Assembly (NCBI GenBank): GCA_028697145.1
Contig: JAQVFR010000023.1
Location: 1 to 52,326, forward strand
DNA: 52,326 nucleotides
DNA from: Actinomycetota bacterium
GTDB lineage: Bacteria > Actinomycetota > Geothermincolia > Geothermincolales > RBG-13-55-18
Reading direction: 5' to 3'
Under the pieces are notes generated by a model. That model made no database searches, was not told where the DNA came from, and saw only the letters and a list, made by a program, of their open reading frames with translations. Positions 33,052 through 40,318 of this stretch are shown here, piece by piece. Both the position numbers and the translations under genes were made by a program. Every line of letters begins with the position of its first letter. Within the stretch, counting starts at the first letter, position 1.

Positions 33052-33501
33052 TCAGCGCCGGTCGTAGTGCTTTCTCCAGGGCTCCTTTAGGCGGCTAAGG
33101 TAATCGCTTATAGCGAGCTTCAGGGTCGTGGCCGCCAGCAGGGCGCAGTGCTCGCTCTCCTCGGGGAGGCCGTCCAGGGCGGCCAGGACATCGTTCTGGC
33201 TTATTTCCAGTGCTTTATCCAGCTCCTTGTCGGTAGCCAGTTCCGTGACCATGCTCCCGGAAGCGATGCTGGTACCGCATCCATCGGTAAAGAAACCGGC
33301 CTGCTCTATCTTATCTCCGCTCAACTTGATCCATATCTCCATGGTGTCGCCGCAGGGACCGGTATATCTCGCCCATCCGTCGGCGTCCTTCAGGCGGCCC
33401 ATGTTGCGCGGGTTCATGGCATGGTCGATGACCGTCTTCGAGTATATACTGCGCATATCCTCCTCGATCATCTGCTGCAGGCTGTCCAGTTCGTCGTCCA
33501 T
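33052..33501 (-). CDS. NifU/IscU-like iron-sulfur cluster scaffold
   Basis: The 149-residue protein carries an IscU/NifU-N domain. Cluster-binding cysteines lie in GPCGDTMEIW (about 49), DGCGTSIASGSMVTE (about 75) and HCALLAATTLK (about 118), with the NPRNMG element near residue 30. It assembles Fe-S clusters for transfer to apoproteins. No cysteine desulfurase gene is adjacent. ATG 33501 follows AAGGAG. It shares a divergent promoter region with a radical SAM gene, a possible Fe-S client. Confidence 0.9.
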   Translation of the reverse strand: MDDELDSLQQMIEEDMRSIYSKTVIDHAMNPRNMGRLKDADGWARYTGPCGDTMEIWIKLSGDKIEQAGFFTDGCGTSIASGSMVTELATDKELDKALEISQNDVLAALDGLPEESEHCALLAATTLKLAISDYLSRLKEPWRKHYDRR

Positions 33502-33595
33502 CTTCCATCTCCTTGTTCTGCGACTGGTTCTATCCCCAGTGACGTCCTCCTTCGTCCGAGAACGGAAGCTCCTCTTGCCACGACCCTTAGTATAG

Positions 33596-33620
33596 AGTTA
33601 TTGGCATATATATAATAACT
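33596..33620. promoter_or_regulatory. AT-rich divergent promoter region with inverted repeats
   Basis: AGTTATT (33596-33602) and AATAACT (33614-33620) are perfect inverted arms around an AT-rich 11-base centre. AATTG/CAATT is a second smaller pair at 33621-33635. The region stands between an Fe-S scaffold gene and a radical SAM gene and contains TATAAT-like boxes for both directions. An Fe-S-responsive regulator would make sense but is not shown. Confidence 0.45.
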
Positions 33621-33679
33621 AATTGGTAGTACAATTAAAAGCATTGCATCGATGGAGTGCGAGCCGAAAGAGGAGAGCG

Positions 33680-34612
33680 GTGAAAAGAGGAGACGTCTTT
33701 ATCTACGGCCCGGTGGCTTCCAGGCGGCTGGGCAGCTCGCTGGGGGTGGACCTCGTCCCCCGTAAGGTCTGCGACTACGACTGCGTCTATTGCCAACTGG
33801 GGAAGACGAGCGTGAAGACGATGCGCAGGGAACCATACGTAGCGGTGGAAGCCGTGCTCGAACAACTGGAACGCAGGCTCGGGGAAGAGGCCGGGATCGA
33901 TTACATAACCCTCGCGGGCTCAGGCGAGCCCACCCTGCATTCGCAACTGGACGAGGTGATCGCCGGCATCAGGCGCCTGAGCGAGATTCCCATCGCCGTC
34001 ATCACCAACGGTTCGCTGCTCGGCGACGGCGAAGTGGCGGCCGCTTGCGCCCGGGCCGACCTCGTCGTCCCGTCCCTCGACGCCGCTGACGAGGAGACTT
34101 TCCAGGCCGTGAACCGCCCCTGCGAGGGCATCAACCTGGAGGGCGTGGTCGAAGGGATCGCGTCTTTCCGCCGGGCCTTCCGCGGGGAGGTCTGGCTCGA
34201 GGTCATGCTCGTCGAAGGCCTGAACGCGCGGGAAGACCAGGTAAGGGAGATGAGCGCGGTCATCGCGAAGATATCGCCCCACAGGGTCCAGTTGAATACC
34301 GTGGTCAGGCCGGGAGCGGAACCGGGTGCCCGGGCCGTAGGGGAGGCAGAACTCGCGAAGCTCGCCGTCATGCTCGGGGAGGGCGCGGATGCAGTCCCCC
34401 CGCTTCCCCGCGGCATAGCCGTAACTTCGCTCGGCGCGAGAGCGCAGAAGGCGTTGCACATCATGAGGAGAAGGCCCTGCACCGCCGAAGACGTCGCAAA
34501 GGCGTTGCGCATGAACTACACGGAAGCCATGAAACTCCTGGTGGAGATGGAGGGTAAAGGCCTGCTCAGCTCGAAGGCCAGCGGCGGTAAGACCTTCTAC
34601 GTCGTTCCCTGA
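33680..34612 (+). CDS. Radical SAM protein with C-terminal winged-helix-like domain
   Basis: A 310-residue enzyme. The radical SAM motif is CDYDCVYCQ (CxxxCxxC, residues about 28-35), followed by LAGSGEPTLH (the GGE-like SAM motif) and AVITNGSLL. This resembles the wyosine-biosynthesis-like radical SAM group often annotated from genomes. Residues about 255-310 (RRPCTAEDVAKALRMNYTEAMKLLVEMEGKGLL) form a winged-helix-like tail, which is an extra over the core enzyme. GTG 33680 follows AGGAGAG. Substrate unknown. Confidence 0.87.
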   Translation: MKRGDVFIYGPVASRRLGSSLGVDLVPRKVCDYDCVYCQLGKTSVKTMRREPYVAVEAVLEQLERRLGEEAGIDYITLAGSGEPTLHSQLDEVIAGIRRLSEIPIAVITNGSLLGDGEVAAACARADLVVPSLDAADEETFQAVNRPCEGINLEGVVEGIASFRRAFRGEVWLEVMLVEGLNAREDQVREMSAVIAKISPHRVQLNTVVRPGAEPGARAVGEAELAKLAVMLGEGADAVPPLPRGIAVTSLGARAQKALHIMRRRPCTAEDVAKALRMNYTEAMKLLVEMEGKGLLSSKASGGKTFYVVP

Positions 34613-34620
34613 ATACCGGG

Positions 34621-34845
34621 TCAGCGCATGCGCGGCATCATTCCATATGACATCCTCGTGAGTTTCTTGCGGTCGTAACCCCTCACCTTTATGTGGTTGA
34701 CGATGGGGGTACGGACGTTCCCCGCTTCCTCCGCATCGAGGCCTTTGGACGATATGTTATACTTATCGACCGGCAAGTGGTTGAACAGCAGTGGTGCGGG
34801 AAGAATAGTACCGGGAGGCGGTAGGATTGGATTATCCGGGTTCAT
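34621..34845 (-). other. Short unassigned minus-strand frame
   Basis: The last 50 residues (from DKYNISSKGLDAEEAGNVRT to the end MSYGMMPRMR) have protein-like composition, but no family is recognised. The N-terminal part is Pro-rich and overlaps the HEAT gene start. There is no convincing start signal, though a TTG near 34785 is possible. It may be a tiny gene or chance. Confidence 0.2.
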
Positions 34846-35810
34846 CAGACGGGGCCCGAGACGAGAGGCTCGCCCAGATAAGGCAAAGGCTGGAGAGCGA
34901 GGACCCCGGGATGAGGCAGGTGGCGGTGAGGTCCCTGAAGAATATCGCGGACAGAGAGGCCATAGAGCTGCTTATCGCGTGCCTGCGGGACGATTATGAC
35001 CGCGTGAGATGGGACGCTGCGGACGCCCTTCTGGCCATAGGCGGACCCGTGGTGGGACCGCTTCTGCGCCTGCTCGAGGAGGAAGAGAACAAGTACGCGA
35101 GGGCAGAGGCGGCCGGCGTGCTGGGGAGGATGAAGGACGAGCGGGCCATAGATTCCCTCATAGAGTGTTTCAAGGACGATGACGGTAACGTGCGCTGGAT
35201 CGCGAGGAAAGCACTGGTGGAGATGGGCAAGCCGGCGGCGGTGCACCTTATCGATGCCCTGGACGACCCGCATCTTCGCATCCGCCAGCGCGCGCTGAAG
35301 GCGCTCATGCAGATGGGGAGGCCGGCGGTAGAAGCTCTGGCGGAGGCCCTTGACGACGACCGCCTGCGCGTGCGGCAGGGAGTTCTGGAAGCCCTGGAGA
35401 TGATCGGAGAGCCCGCGGTGCTCCCCCTGTTGAAGGTGCTGGAGGCGGGAAACCCGCGTGCCCGCTGGAGGGCCGCGGAAGCCCTGGGGAGGCTGGGGGA
35501 CGTGAGGTCGGTCCCATACCTGGTAAGGGCGCTGCAGGATTATACGCTCGACGTGAGGTGGAAGGCGGCGGAATCCCTGGGCATGATAGGCGACAGAAGG
35601 TGCATGGAGGCGCTTATAGAAGCCCTGGGCGACAGGGAGAGATTCGTCCGGCAGGGCGCCGCGAGGTCACTGGGAAGGATCGGAGACGAGAGGGCGGTCG
35701 CGTCCCTGTCCCGGGTTGCGAGGGAAGACGAAGACAAGAGCGTGCGCGAGGCCGCGGCGCGCTCGCTGAGGAAGATCAAGTCCTCCAGCGATCTCCTCTC
35801 GAACAGGTAG
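34827..35810 (+). CDS. HEAT-repeat (PBS-lyase type) scaffold protein, second paralog
   Basis: The 327-residue protein is composed of about ten HEAT/PBS-lyase repeats, such as VRWDAADALLAIGGPVVGPL and RARWRAAEALGRLGDVRSVP. It aligns repeat for repeat with the protein at 7240, sharing KYARAEAAGVLGRMKDERAID against KYTRAEAAGVLGKMRNERAIE-type blocks. It should form an alpha-solenoid for protein binding. TTG 34827 follows GGGAGGCGG. No catalytic motif and no membrane segment are visible. It is not in an operon. Confidence 0.85.
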   Translation: MDYPGSSDGARDERLAQIRQRLESEDPGMRQVAVRSLKNIADREAIELLIACLRDDYDRVRWDAADALLAIGGPVVGPLLRLLEEEENKYARAEAAGVLGRMKDERAIDSLIECFKDDDGNVRWIARKALVEMGKPAAVHLIDALDDPHLRIRQRALKALMQMGRPAVEALAEALDDDRLRVRQGVLEALEMIGEPAVLPLLKVLEAGNPRARWRAAEALGRLGDVRSVPYLVRALQDYTLDVRWKAAESLGMIGDRRCMEALIEALGDRERFVRQGAARSLGRIGDERAVASLSRVAREDEDKSVREAAARSLRKIKSSSDLLSNR

Positions 35811-35871
35811 GCCGCTCCCGCTCCCGCGCACACGCGCGGAGACAGCTGCGCAGCAATCCCCATAAACGGCT

Positions 35872-36207
35872 TCAGGATTGTGCGTGAAAGGACCCGGCCG
35901 CGGCGTCTTCGCATATCTCAGCCGCGGCGGCTTTGTCGACACCGGCCAAGATAATATTCATACTCAGGACCGAAAAGGAGCCCGGCCGCAGGGGTCCGCC
36001 CCTGTACCTCGGGGCGGAGTCCAGTGAGGTCAGGCTGAAGAAAAGAGGCTTCTGCGCCTCGCTCTCGACCATTCCCTTGATATGCCCGACCATGGCACAT
36101 CCCGCTTCCCGCAGCCCCCGCAGGAGCGTCGCGAGGAAATCGTCCAGGACGTCCTGTGGTGGGCGCGGGGATGCAAACGTTATCTCCCGTCGCAGGGAAA
36201 ACGTCAC
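35872..36207 (-). CDS. Small protein coupled to CobW-like GTPase
   Basis: An approximately 111-residue protein I do not recognise. It reads MTFSLRREITFASPRPPQDV at the start and has AMVGHIKGMVESEA, LFFSLTSL and FSVLSMNIILAGVD strands, giving an alternating alpha/beta pattern without cysteines beyond two. The GTG at 36207 overlaps the stop of the GTPase gene by four bases (GTGA), so translation is coupled; an upstream GTG at 36225 is also possible. It probably works with the GTPase as partner or target. Confidence 0.65.
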   Translation of the reverse strand: MTFSLRREITFASPRPPQDVLDDFLATLLRGLREAGCAMVGHIKGMVESEAQKPLFFSLTSLDSAPRYRGGPLRPGSFSVLSMNIILAGVDKAAAAEICEDAAAGSFHAQS

Positions 36208-36815
36208 GAAGTCGTGCGCATCCACGCCTTCACCTTGTCCGTCACGAGGTCGAGGTTCACACCCCGCAGGGCCGAGGCTTTCACCACCTCGGCCTCCGGG
36301 TTCAGCTCGGCAAGCCTACTCTCCAGCGCTGCGATGAGGCCGTCCTCGCCGCTGTCGGTCTTGTTGAGCACCACCAGGTCGGCGTGCTTCACCTGGTTGA
36401 CGACGAAGGGCATGGCCTCCTCGAGATAGAGCTCGTGTCTCTCGAGGTCGGCAAGGGTGATGACCATCACGGCGTCGAGCTCGCGGCAGTACTTGTCCAG
36501 GGTCTCGAGGATGCTCTCCACCCGGGCGAGCCCCGACGCCTCCAGGATGACGCAGTCGGGGTTGAGGGCGGTCCCGATCTCCCGCAGGGTGACCACCAGG
36601 TCGCCCGCGAGCTGGCAGCACACGCACCCGGAGTAGAGCTCCCTCACCTGCAGACCTTCTCTCTCCAGGAGGACGCCGTCCACGCCTATCTCTCCCACTT
36701 CGTTCTCCAGGATGACGAACTCCCGCCCGCTGGCGGACGTAAGCCTTCCCACCAGGCCGAGCAGGAAAGTGGTCTTGCCGGAGCCGAGAAAACCGGAGAC
36801 GATCATCAGTCTCAT
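36204..36815 (-). CDS. CobW/HypB/UreG-type metallochaperone GTPase
   Basis: A 203-residue G3E GTPase: P-loop GFLGSGKTT (residues 7-15), ENEVGEIGVDG, the metal motif GCVCCQ (CxCC, about 62-66) and the guanine-specificity NKTD near residue 155. Such proteins insert or deliver metals with GTP hydrolysis. The C-terminal CobW domain is absent, so the protein is short. ATG 36815 follows GGAAGGA. It lies divergent from the GntR-corrinoid operon, so cobalt or zinc delivery for methyltransferases is an attractive inference. Confidence 0.88.
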   Translation of the reverse strand: MRLMIVSGFLGSGKTTFLLGLVGRLTSASGREFVILENEVGEIGVDGVLLEREGLQVRELYSGCVCCQLAGDLVVTLREIGTALNPDCVILEASGLARVESILETLDKYCRELDAVMVITLADLERHELYLEEAMPFVVNQVKHADLVVLNKTDSGEDGLIAALESRLAELNPEAEVVKASALRGVNLDLVTDKVKAWMRTTS

Positions 36816-36907
36816 GGGTGTCCTTCCTCGCATCGCCCCAGGGACAAGTATAACCTGAGCCCATACCGGGCGGCGCAGGCTCACGTCCTTGCCCCCCGTC
36901 CTCCTAT

Positions 36908-36929
36908 CTTGTATGATTGTATATACAAG
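36908..36929. promoter_or_regulatory. GntR-type operator upstream of the corrinoid operon
   Basis: CTTGTAT (36908-36914) and ATACAAG (36923-36929) are inverted repeats, and TTGTATATACAA (36917-36928) is a perfect 12-bp palindrome within them. It lies about 30 bases upstream of the GntR gene. HutC/UTRA-type regulators bind AT-rich palindromes of this sort, so autoregulation is likely. Confidence 0.6.
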
Positions 36930-36957
36930 TTCTTTACAATGCAAGGGGGATGCGGGA

Positions 36958-37707
36958 ATGTCCCTGGAGAAGAGAGAGCAGATCGACGGGGATTCGTTCG
37001 TGCCCGCCTATTTTCAGCTGGCCCAGGTCCTGCACGGGGAGATACTCAACGGCAGCCTGCGTCCCGGTGACCGCGTGCCCAGCGAGAACGAGCTCAGCGA
37101 GGAGTACGGCCTCAGCCGCATGACCGCGCGCAAGGCCATCTCCCTGCTCACGGAGAAAGGCCTGGTGCGGCGGGAGAAGGGCAGGGGCACCTTCGTCAGC
37201 CGCCCCCGCGTGGAAGGCGGCCTCTTCCTCATCCCCGATCTTCACGATGAGATGAGGATGCAGGGCCTCTCGTCGGACGTGAGGCTGCTGGGGGTGAAGA
37301 TGGTGCCCGCGGGCAGGGTGCCCGCGGGCAAGCTGGGGATAAAGAACGGCGAGAAGGTCATATTCCTGGAGAGGGTGCTGGAGGGTGGCGGCGAGCCCCT
37401 GGTGCTCGACCGCAAGTACGTGCTGCTCGACCGCTCGCAGCCCCTGCTGGAGTCCGAGCTCGGTCACGGCTCTACGGAGGAGCTATTTGCGGGCAACGCG
37501 GAGATGGCCCCGGTGAGGGCGGACCTCAAGCTCTCGGCGACCGTCCTCTCCGCGCGCGAGGCGCAGCTCCTGGGGGGGAAGAAAGGGGCGCCGGCTTTCT
37601 GCATGGAGCAGCTCATCTTCGCGGCCAACGACAAGCGGGTCATATGGGGATGGCTGCTGTACCGGGGCGACAGGTTCAGCTTCGAGTCCGTGAGCCGACT
37701 GTTGTGA
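36958..37707 (+). CDS. GntR family regulator with UTRA domain
   Basis: A 249-residue regulator. The winged helix spans about residues 15-80, with PSENELSEEYGLSRMTARKA and KGLVRREKGRGTFVS. A UTRA ligand-binding domain fills about residues 95-245. ATG 36958 follows AAGGGGGA. It directly precedes two corrinoid proteins and two UROD-type methyltransferases on the same strand with a gap of only 9 bases, so it should sense their methyl-donor substrate or a product. The operator candidate is at 36908-36929. Confidence 0.92.
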   Translation: MSLEKREQIDGDSFVPAYFQLAQVLHGEILNGSLRPGDRVPSENELSEEYGLSRMTARKAISLLTEKGLVRREKGRGTFVSRPRVEGGLFLIPDLHDEMRMQGLSSDVRLLGVKMVPAGRVPAGKLGIKNGEKVIFLERVLEGGGEPLVLDRKYVLLDRSQPLLESELGHGSTEELFAGNAEMAPVRADLKLSATVLSAREAQLLGGKKGAPAFCMEQLIFAANDKRVIWGWLLYRGDRFSFESVSRLL

Positions 37708-37716
37708 GGTGATCAA

Positions 37717-38355
37717 GTGGATGACGAGAGACTCGTGAAAGCCATGGGAGACCTGGACGAGGAGGGCGTGATCGCCTGCGTCAAGGGCATGCTCTCCGCG
37801 GGCGTCGAGCCCCTGCGTATCGTGGAACTCTGCCGCGAGGGTTTCGAGATCGTCGGCAGGCGCTACGAGACGCGGGAATATTTCCTCTCCGGGCTGATCA
37901 TCTCGGACGATATATTCTCGAACGTGCTGGACATGCTGGACCGCTCGGGTTGCTTCCGCCCCAGCGATGAAGGGAGGATGGGCAAGGTGGTGTTGGGCGC
38001 CCCCCTCGGCGACGTGCACGACATCGGCAAGGCAATAGTCGCCCAGTTGCTGCGCTTCTCCGGCTTCGAGGTGATCGACCTCGGGGTCAACGTCCGCCCG
38101 GCGGGCTTCCTGGAGGCAGTGATGGAGAGCGGCGCGGCCGTGGTGGGGATAAGCACCTTGATCACCGTGGCCTACGAGTCCCTGCGGGAGACCGTGCTGG
38201 ACTTCGAGCGCGAGGGCCTGCGCGGCAACGTGAAGATAATGCTGGGCGGCGGCGCCGTCTCGCAAAGGGTATGCGATTACGCCGGTGCGGACGCCTGGAG
38301 CCGCGACGCCGGGGATGCAGTCAAGTTCGCGAAGATGTTCACGGAAAAGGAGTGA
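37717..38355 (+). CDS. Corrinoid (B12-binding) protein, first copy
   Basis: A 212-residue methyltransferase-type corrinoid protein. The N-terminal helical cap (about 1-85) contains REYFLSGLIISDDIF. The Rossmann B12 domain has GDVHDIGKAIV (DxHxxG, the His being the lower cobalt ligand, about residue 105), VGISTLITVAYE and MLGGGAVS. It carries the methyl group between a substrate methyltransferase and a second enzyme. GTG 37717 follows GAGGTGAT. Its stop overlaps the start region of the second copy, so expression is coupled. Confidence 0.92.
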   Translation: MDDERLVKAMGDLDEEGVIACVKGMLSAGVEPLRIVELCREGFEIVGRRYETREYFLSGLIISDDIFSNVLDMLDRSGCFRPSDEGRMGKVVLGAPLGDVHDIGKAIVAQLLRFSGFEVIDLGVNVRPAGFLEAVMESGAAVVGISTLITVAYESLRETVLDFEREGLRGNVKIMLGGGAVSQRVCDYAGADAWSRDAGDAVKFAKMFTEKE

Positions 38356-38360
38356 TGGGC

Positions 38361-38984
38361 ATGAGCGAGAGGATCGCGGCATTGATAGCCGAGGTGGAGG
38401 AGGACAAGACCCTGGAGGAGGTGCGCAGGGCACTGGACGACGGCGCCGACCCCCTCTCCCTGGTGGAGGCGCTGCGCGAGGGGATGTCCGTAGTGGGCGA
38501 GAAATACGAGGCGAAGGAGTACTTCCTGCCCGACCTCATCCTCTCGGCGGAGATCTTCAAGGAGGCCATCGCGCTCATCGAGCCTCGTCTCAAGAGCGAT
38601 TCCATCTCCGCCCGGGGCACGGTGGTCATCGGCACCGCCCAGGGCGATATCCACGATATCGGCAAGAACATCGTGGCCACCATGCTCAGGTGCAACGGGT
38701 ATGAGGTGCACGACCTCGGTGTCGATGTCCCCCCCGGGGCTTTCGTGGAGAAAGCCGCGCAGACCGGGGCCGGCATGGTCGCCATTTCCGGCCTGCTCAC
38801 CCTGGCCTTCGATGCCATGAGGGACACCGTGGATGCCCTGGCCGAGGCGGGCTTGCGGGACAGGCTCAAGATAATCATCGGGGGCGGCCCGGTGAACGAG
38901 AAGGTGCTCGATTACTGCGGGGCGGACGCGTACGGCAAGGACCCGTCGGAGGCGGTGAGGCTGGCCGAAAAGCACCTGGGATAG
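38361..38984 (+). CDS. Corrinoid (B12-binding) protein, second copy
   Basis: A 207-residue paralog of the preceding protein with the same two-domain layout: KEYFLPDLILSAEIFKEAI in the cap, GDIHDIGKNIVATML with the cobalt-ligand His, and IIIGGGPVNEKVLDYCGADAY at the end. ATG 38361 is favoured by its spacing from AAAAGGAG, although ATG 38355 overlaps the previous stop. Two distinct corrinoid carriers in one operon match the two methyltransferases that follow and suggest either a heteromeric complex or two substrates. Confidence 0.92.
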   Translation: MSERIAALIAEVEEDKTLEEVRRALDDGADPLSLVEALREGMSVVGEKYEAKEYFLPDLILSAEIFKEAIALIEPRLKSDSISARGTVVIGTAQGDIHDIGKNIVATMLRCNGYEVHDLGVDVPPGAFVEKAAQTGAGMVAISGLLTLAFDAMRDTVDALAEAGLRDRLKIIIGGGPVNEKVLDYCGADAYGKDPSEAVRLAEKHLG

Positions 38985-39028
38985 ACGGGAGAAGACCCGG
39001 AGAGTGATCGCCGAGGAGGCGTACTATC

Positions 39029-40318
39029 ATGAAAGTGACGAAGCTGCTTTATCCCAAGGACACCATGACCGCCGAGGAGCGGCTGCAGGCAGCCATCAAC
39101 CTGCAGGTGCCCGACCGCGTGCCGTCTTGCCCGTTCATCTACTACTACGCCGCTTTTCATGCGGGGATCACCGTGCACGAGCTGTGGTCCGAGCCGAAGA
39201 AGTACCGCCAGGCCATCGACGGATGCTACCGTGACCTGGGCCCCTGGGACGTCTATTATCCTGTGAACCCCCTCCGCCCGGAGCTTTATACCTTCATCAT
39301 GCCCATGAAGGCGAGGTGGCCGGGCATCGACCTCCCCCCGGACAGCATCTGCCAGCTGCTGGAAGAGGAGATCATGAAGGCGGAGGACTACGAGTGGATC
39401 GGCGAGCTGGCGCGGAAGATCCCTAGACTCACCTACATCCCCTTTTTCATGCGCATGATCTCGCGTGCCTGGGATGATGTGGACGAGGACGCGAGAGGAT
39501 ATGTGTTGATGCTCTCCCGGTTGGTCTGGAACTTCGCCAACTGGAGGTACGATTTCGAGCAGATGAAGAAGCGGGGCACGACGGTCCTTTACGGTTTCCT
39601 CCCCGAGGCGGCCTTCGACACCTTCTCCCTTGCTCGCGGATTCCTCGAGTTCAGCCGCGACCTCAAGAAACGGCCGCGGGATATCGCCAGGGCCGCGGAT
39701 GACCTCACCGAGGGATACCTGTTTGCCTGCAGGCTCATCTGCGCCATTATGGGGGTCAAGCGGGTGGAGGTGTTCGTGCACCGCTCGTCCACGGATTTCA
39801 TCTCGCCGCAGGCCTTCCGCGAGCTCTCCTTCCCCTCCCTGAAGGCATTGGTGGAGAAGCTGGTGGCGGCGGGCATCAACCCCATACTGCACTGCGACGG
39901 CAACTGGGACATGAACCTGGAGGCCTTGCGGGAGCTGCCGGCGGGGAACTGCGTCGTACAGTTCGATGGCCCCACCGATATCTTCCTGGCCAAGGAGATA
40001 ATCGGGGACCGCATGTGCATCATGGGCGACGTCCCCGCGGACCTGCTTGCCCTTGGTTCGCCCACGGAGGTGGACGAGTACTGCCACCGTCTCATCGAGG
40101 AGGTCGGCAGGGGCGGCGGATATATCATGGGGGCCGGCTGCGAGATACCGCCCAACGCCAGGTCCGAGAACGTTAAGGCGATGATCGAATCGGTGGTGAA
40201 ATACAGCTATTACCACGAGCGGCGGGAAACCGGGCCGCCGGCAGGTGTGGCCGCCGCTTCGAGGAAACCGTACGGTGAAAAGAACGGTCCGTTTGCGAGA
40301 GAGGCAGGTTGCTCATGA
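39029..40318 (+). CDS. UROD/MtaA-family corrinoid methyltransferase, first copy
   Basis: The 429-residue protein has the uroporphyrinogen decarboxylase-like TIM barrel used by MtaA/MtbA-type methyltransferases. Near residue 287 it reads ILHCDGNWDMNLEAL, where MtaA-like enzymes have HxC zinc ligands. A later Cys in GAGCEIPPNARSENVKAM could be a further ligand. TPRL-type decarboxylase residues are not obvious, so heme biosynthesis is unlikely. ATG 39029 follows GAGGAGG. It overlaps the next gene by four bases. It should move methyl groups to or from one of the adjacent corrinoid proteins. Confidence 0.87.
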   Translation: MKVTKLLYPKDTMTAEERLQAAINLQVPDRVPSCPFIYYYAAFHAGITVHELWSEPKKYRQAIDGCYRDLGPWDVYYPVNPLRPELYTFIMPMKARWPGIDLPPDSICQLLEEEIMKAEDYEWIGELARKIPRLTYIPFFMRMISRAWDDVDEDARGYVLMLSRLVWNFANWRYDFEQMKKRGTTVLYGFLPEAAFDTFSLARGFLEFSRDLKKRPRDIARAADDLTEGYLFACRLICAIMGVKRVEVFVHRSSTDFISPQAFRELSFPSLKALVEKLVAAGINPILHCDGNWDMNLEALRELPAGNCVVQFDGPTDIFLAKEIIGDRMCIMGDVPADLLALGSPTEVDEYCHRLIEEVGRGGGYIMGAGCEIPPNARSENVKAMIESVVKYSYYHERRETGPPAGVAAASRKPYGEKNGPFAREAGCS

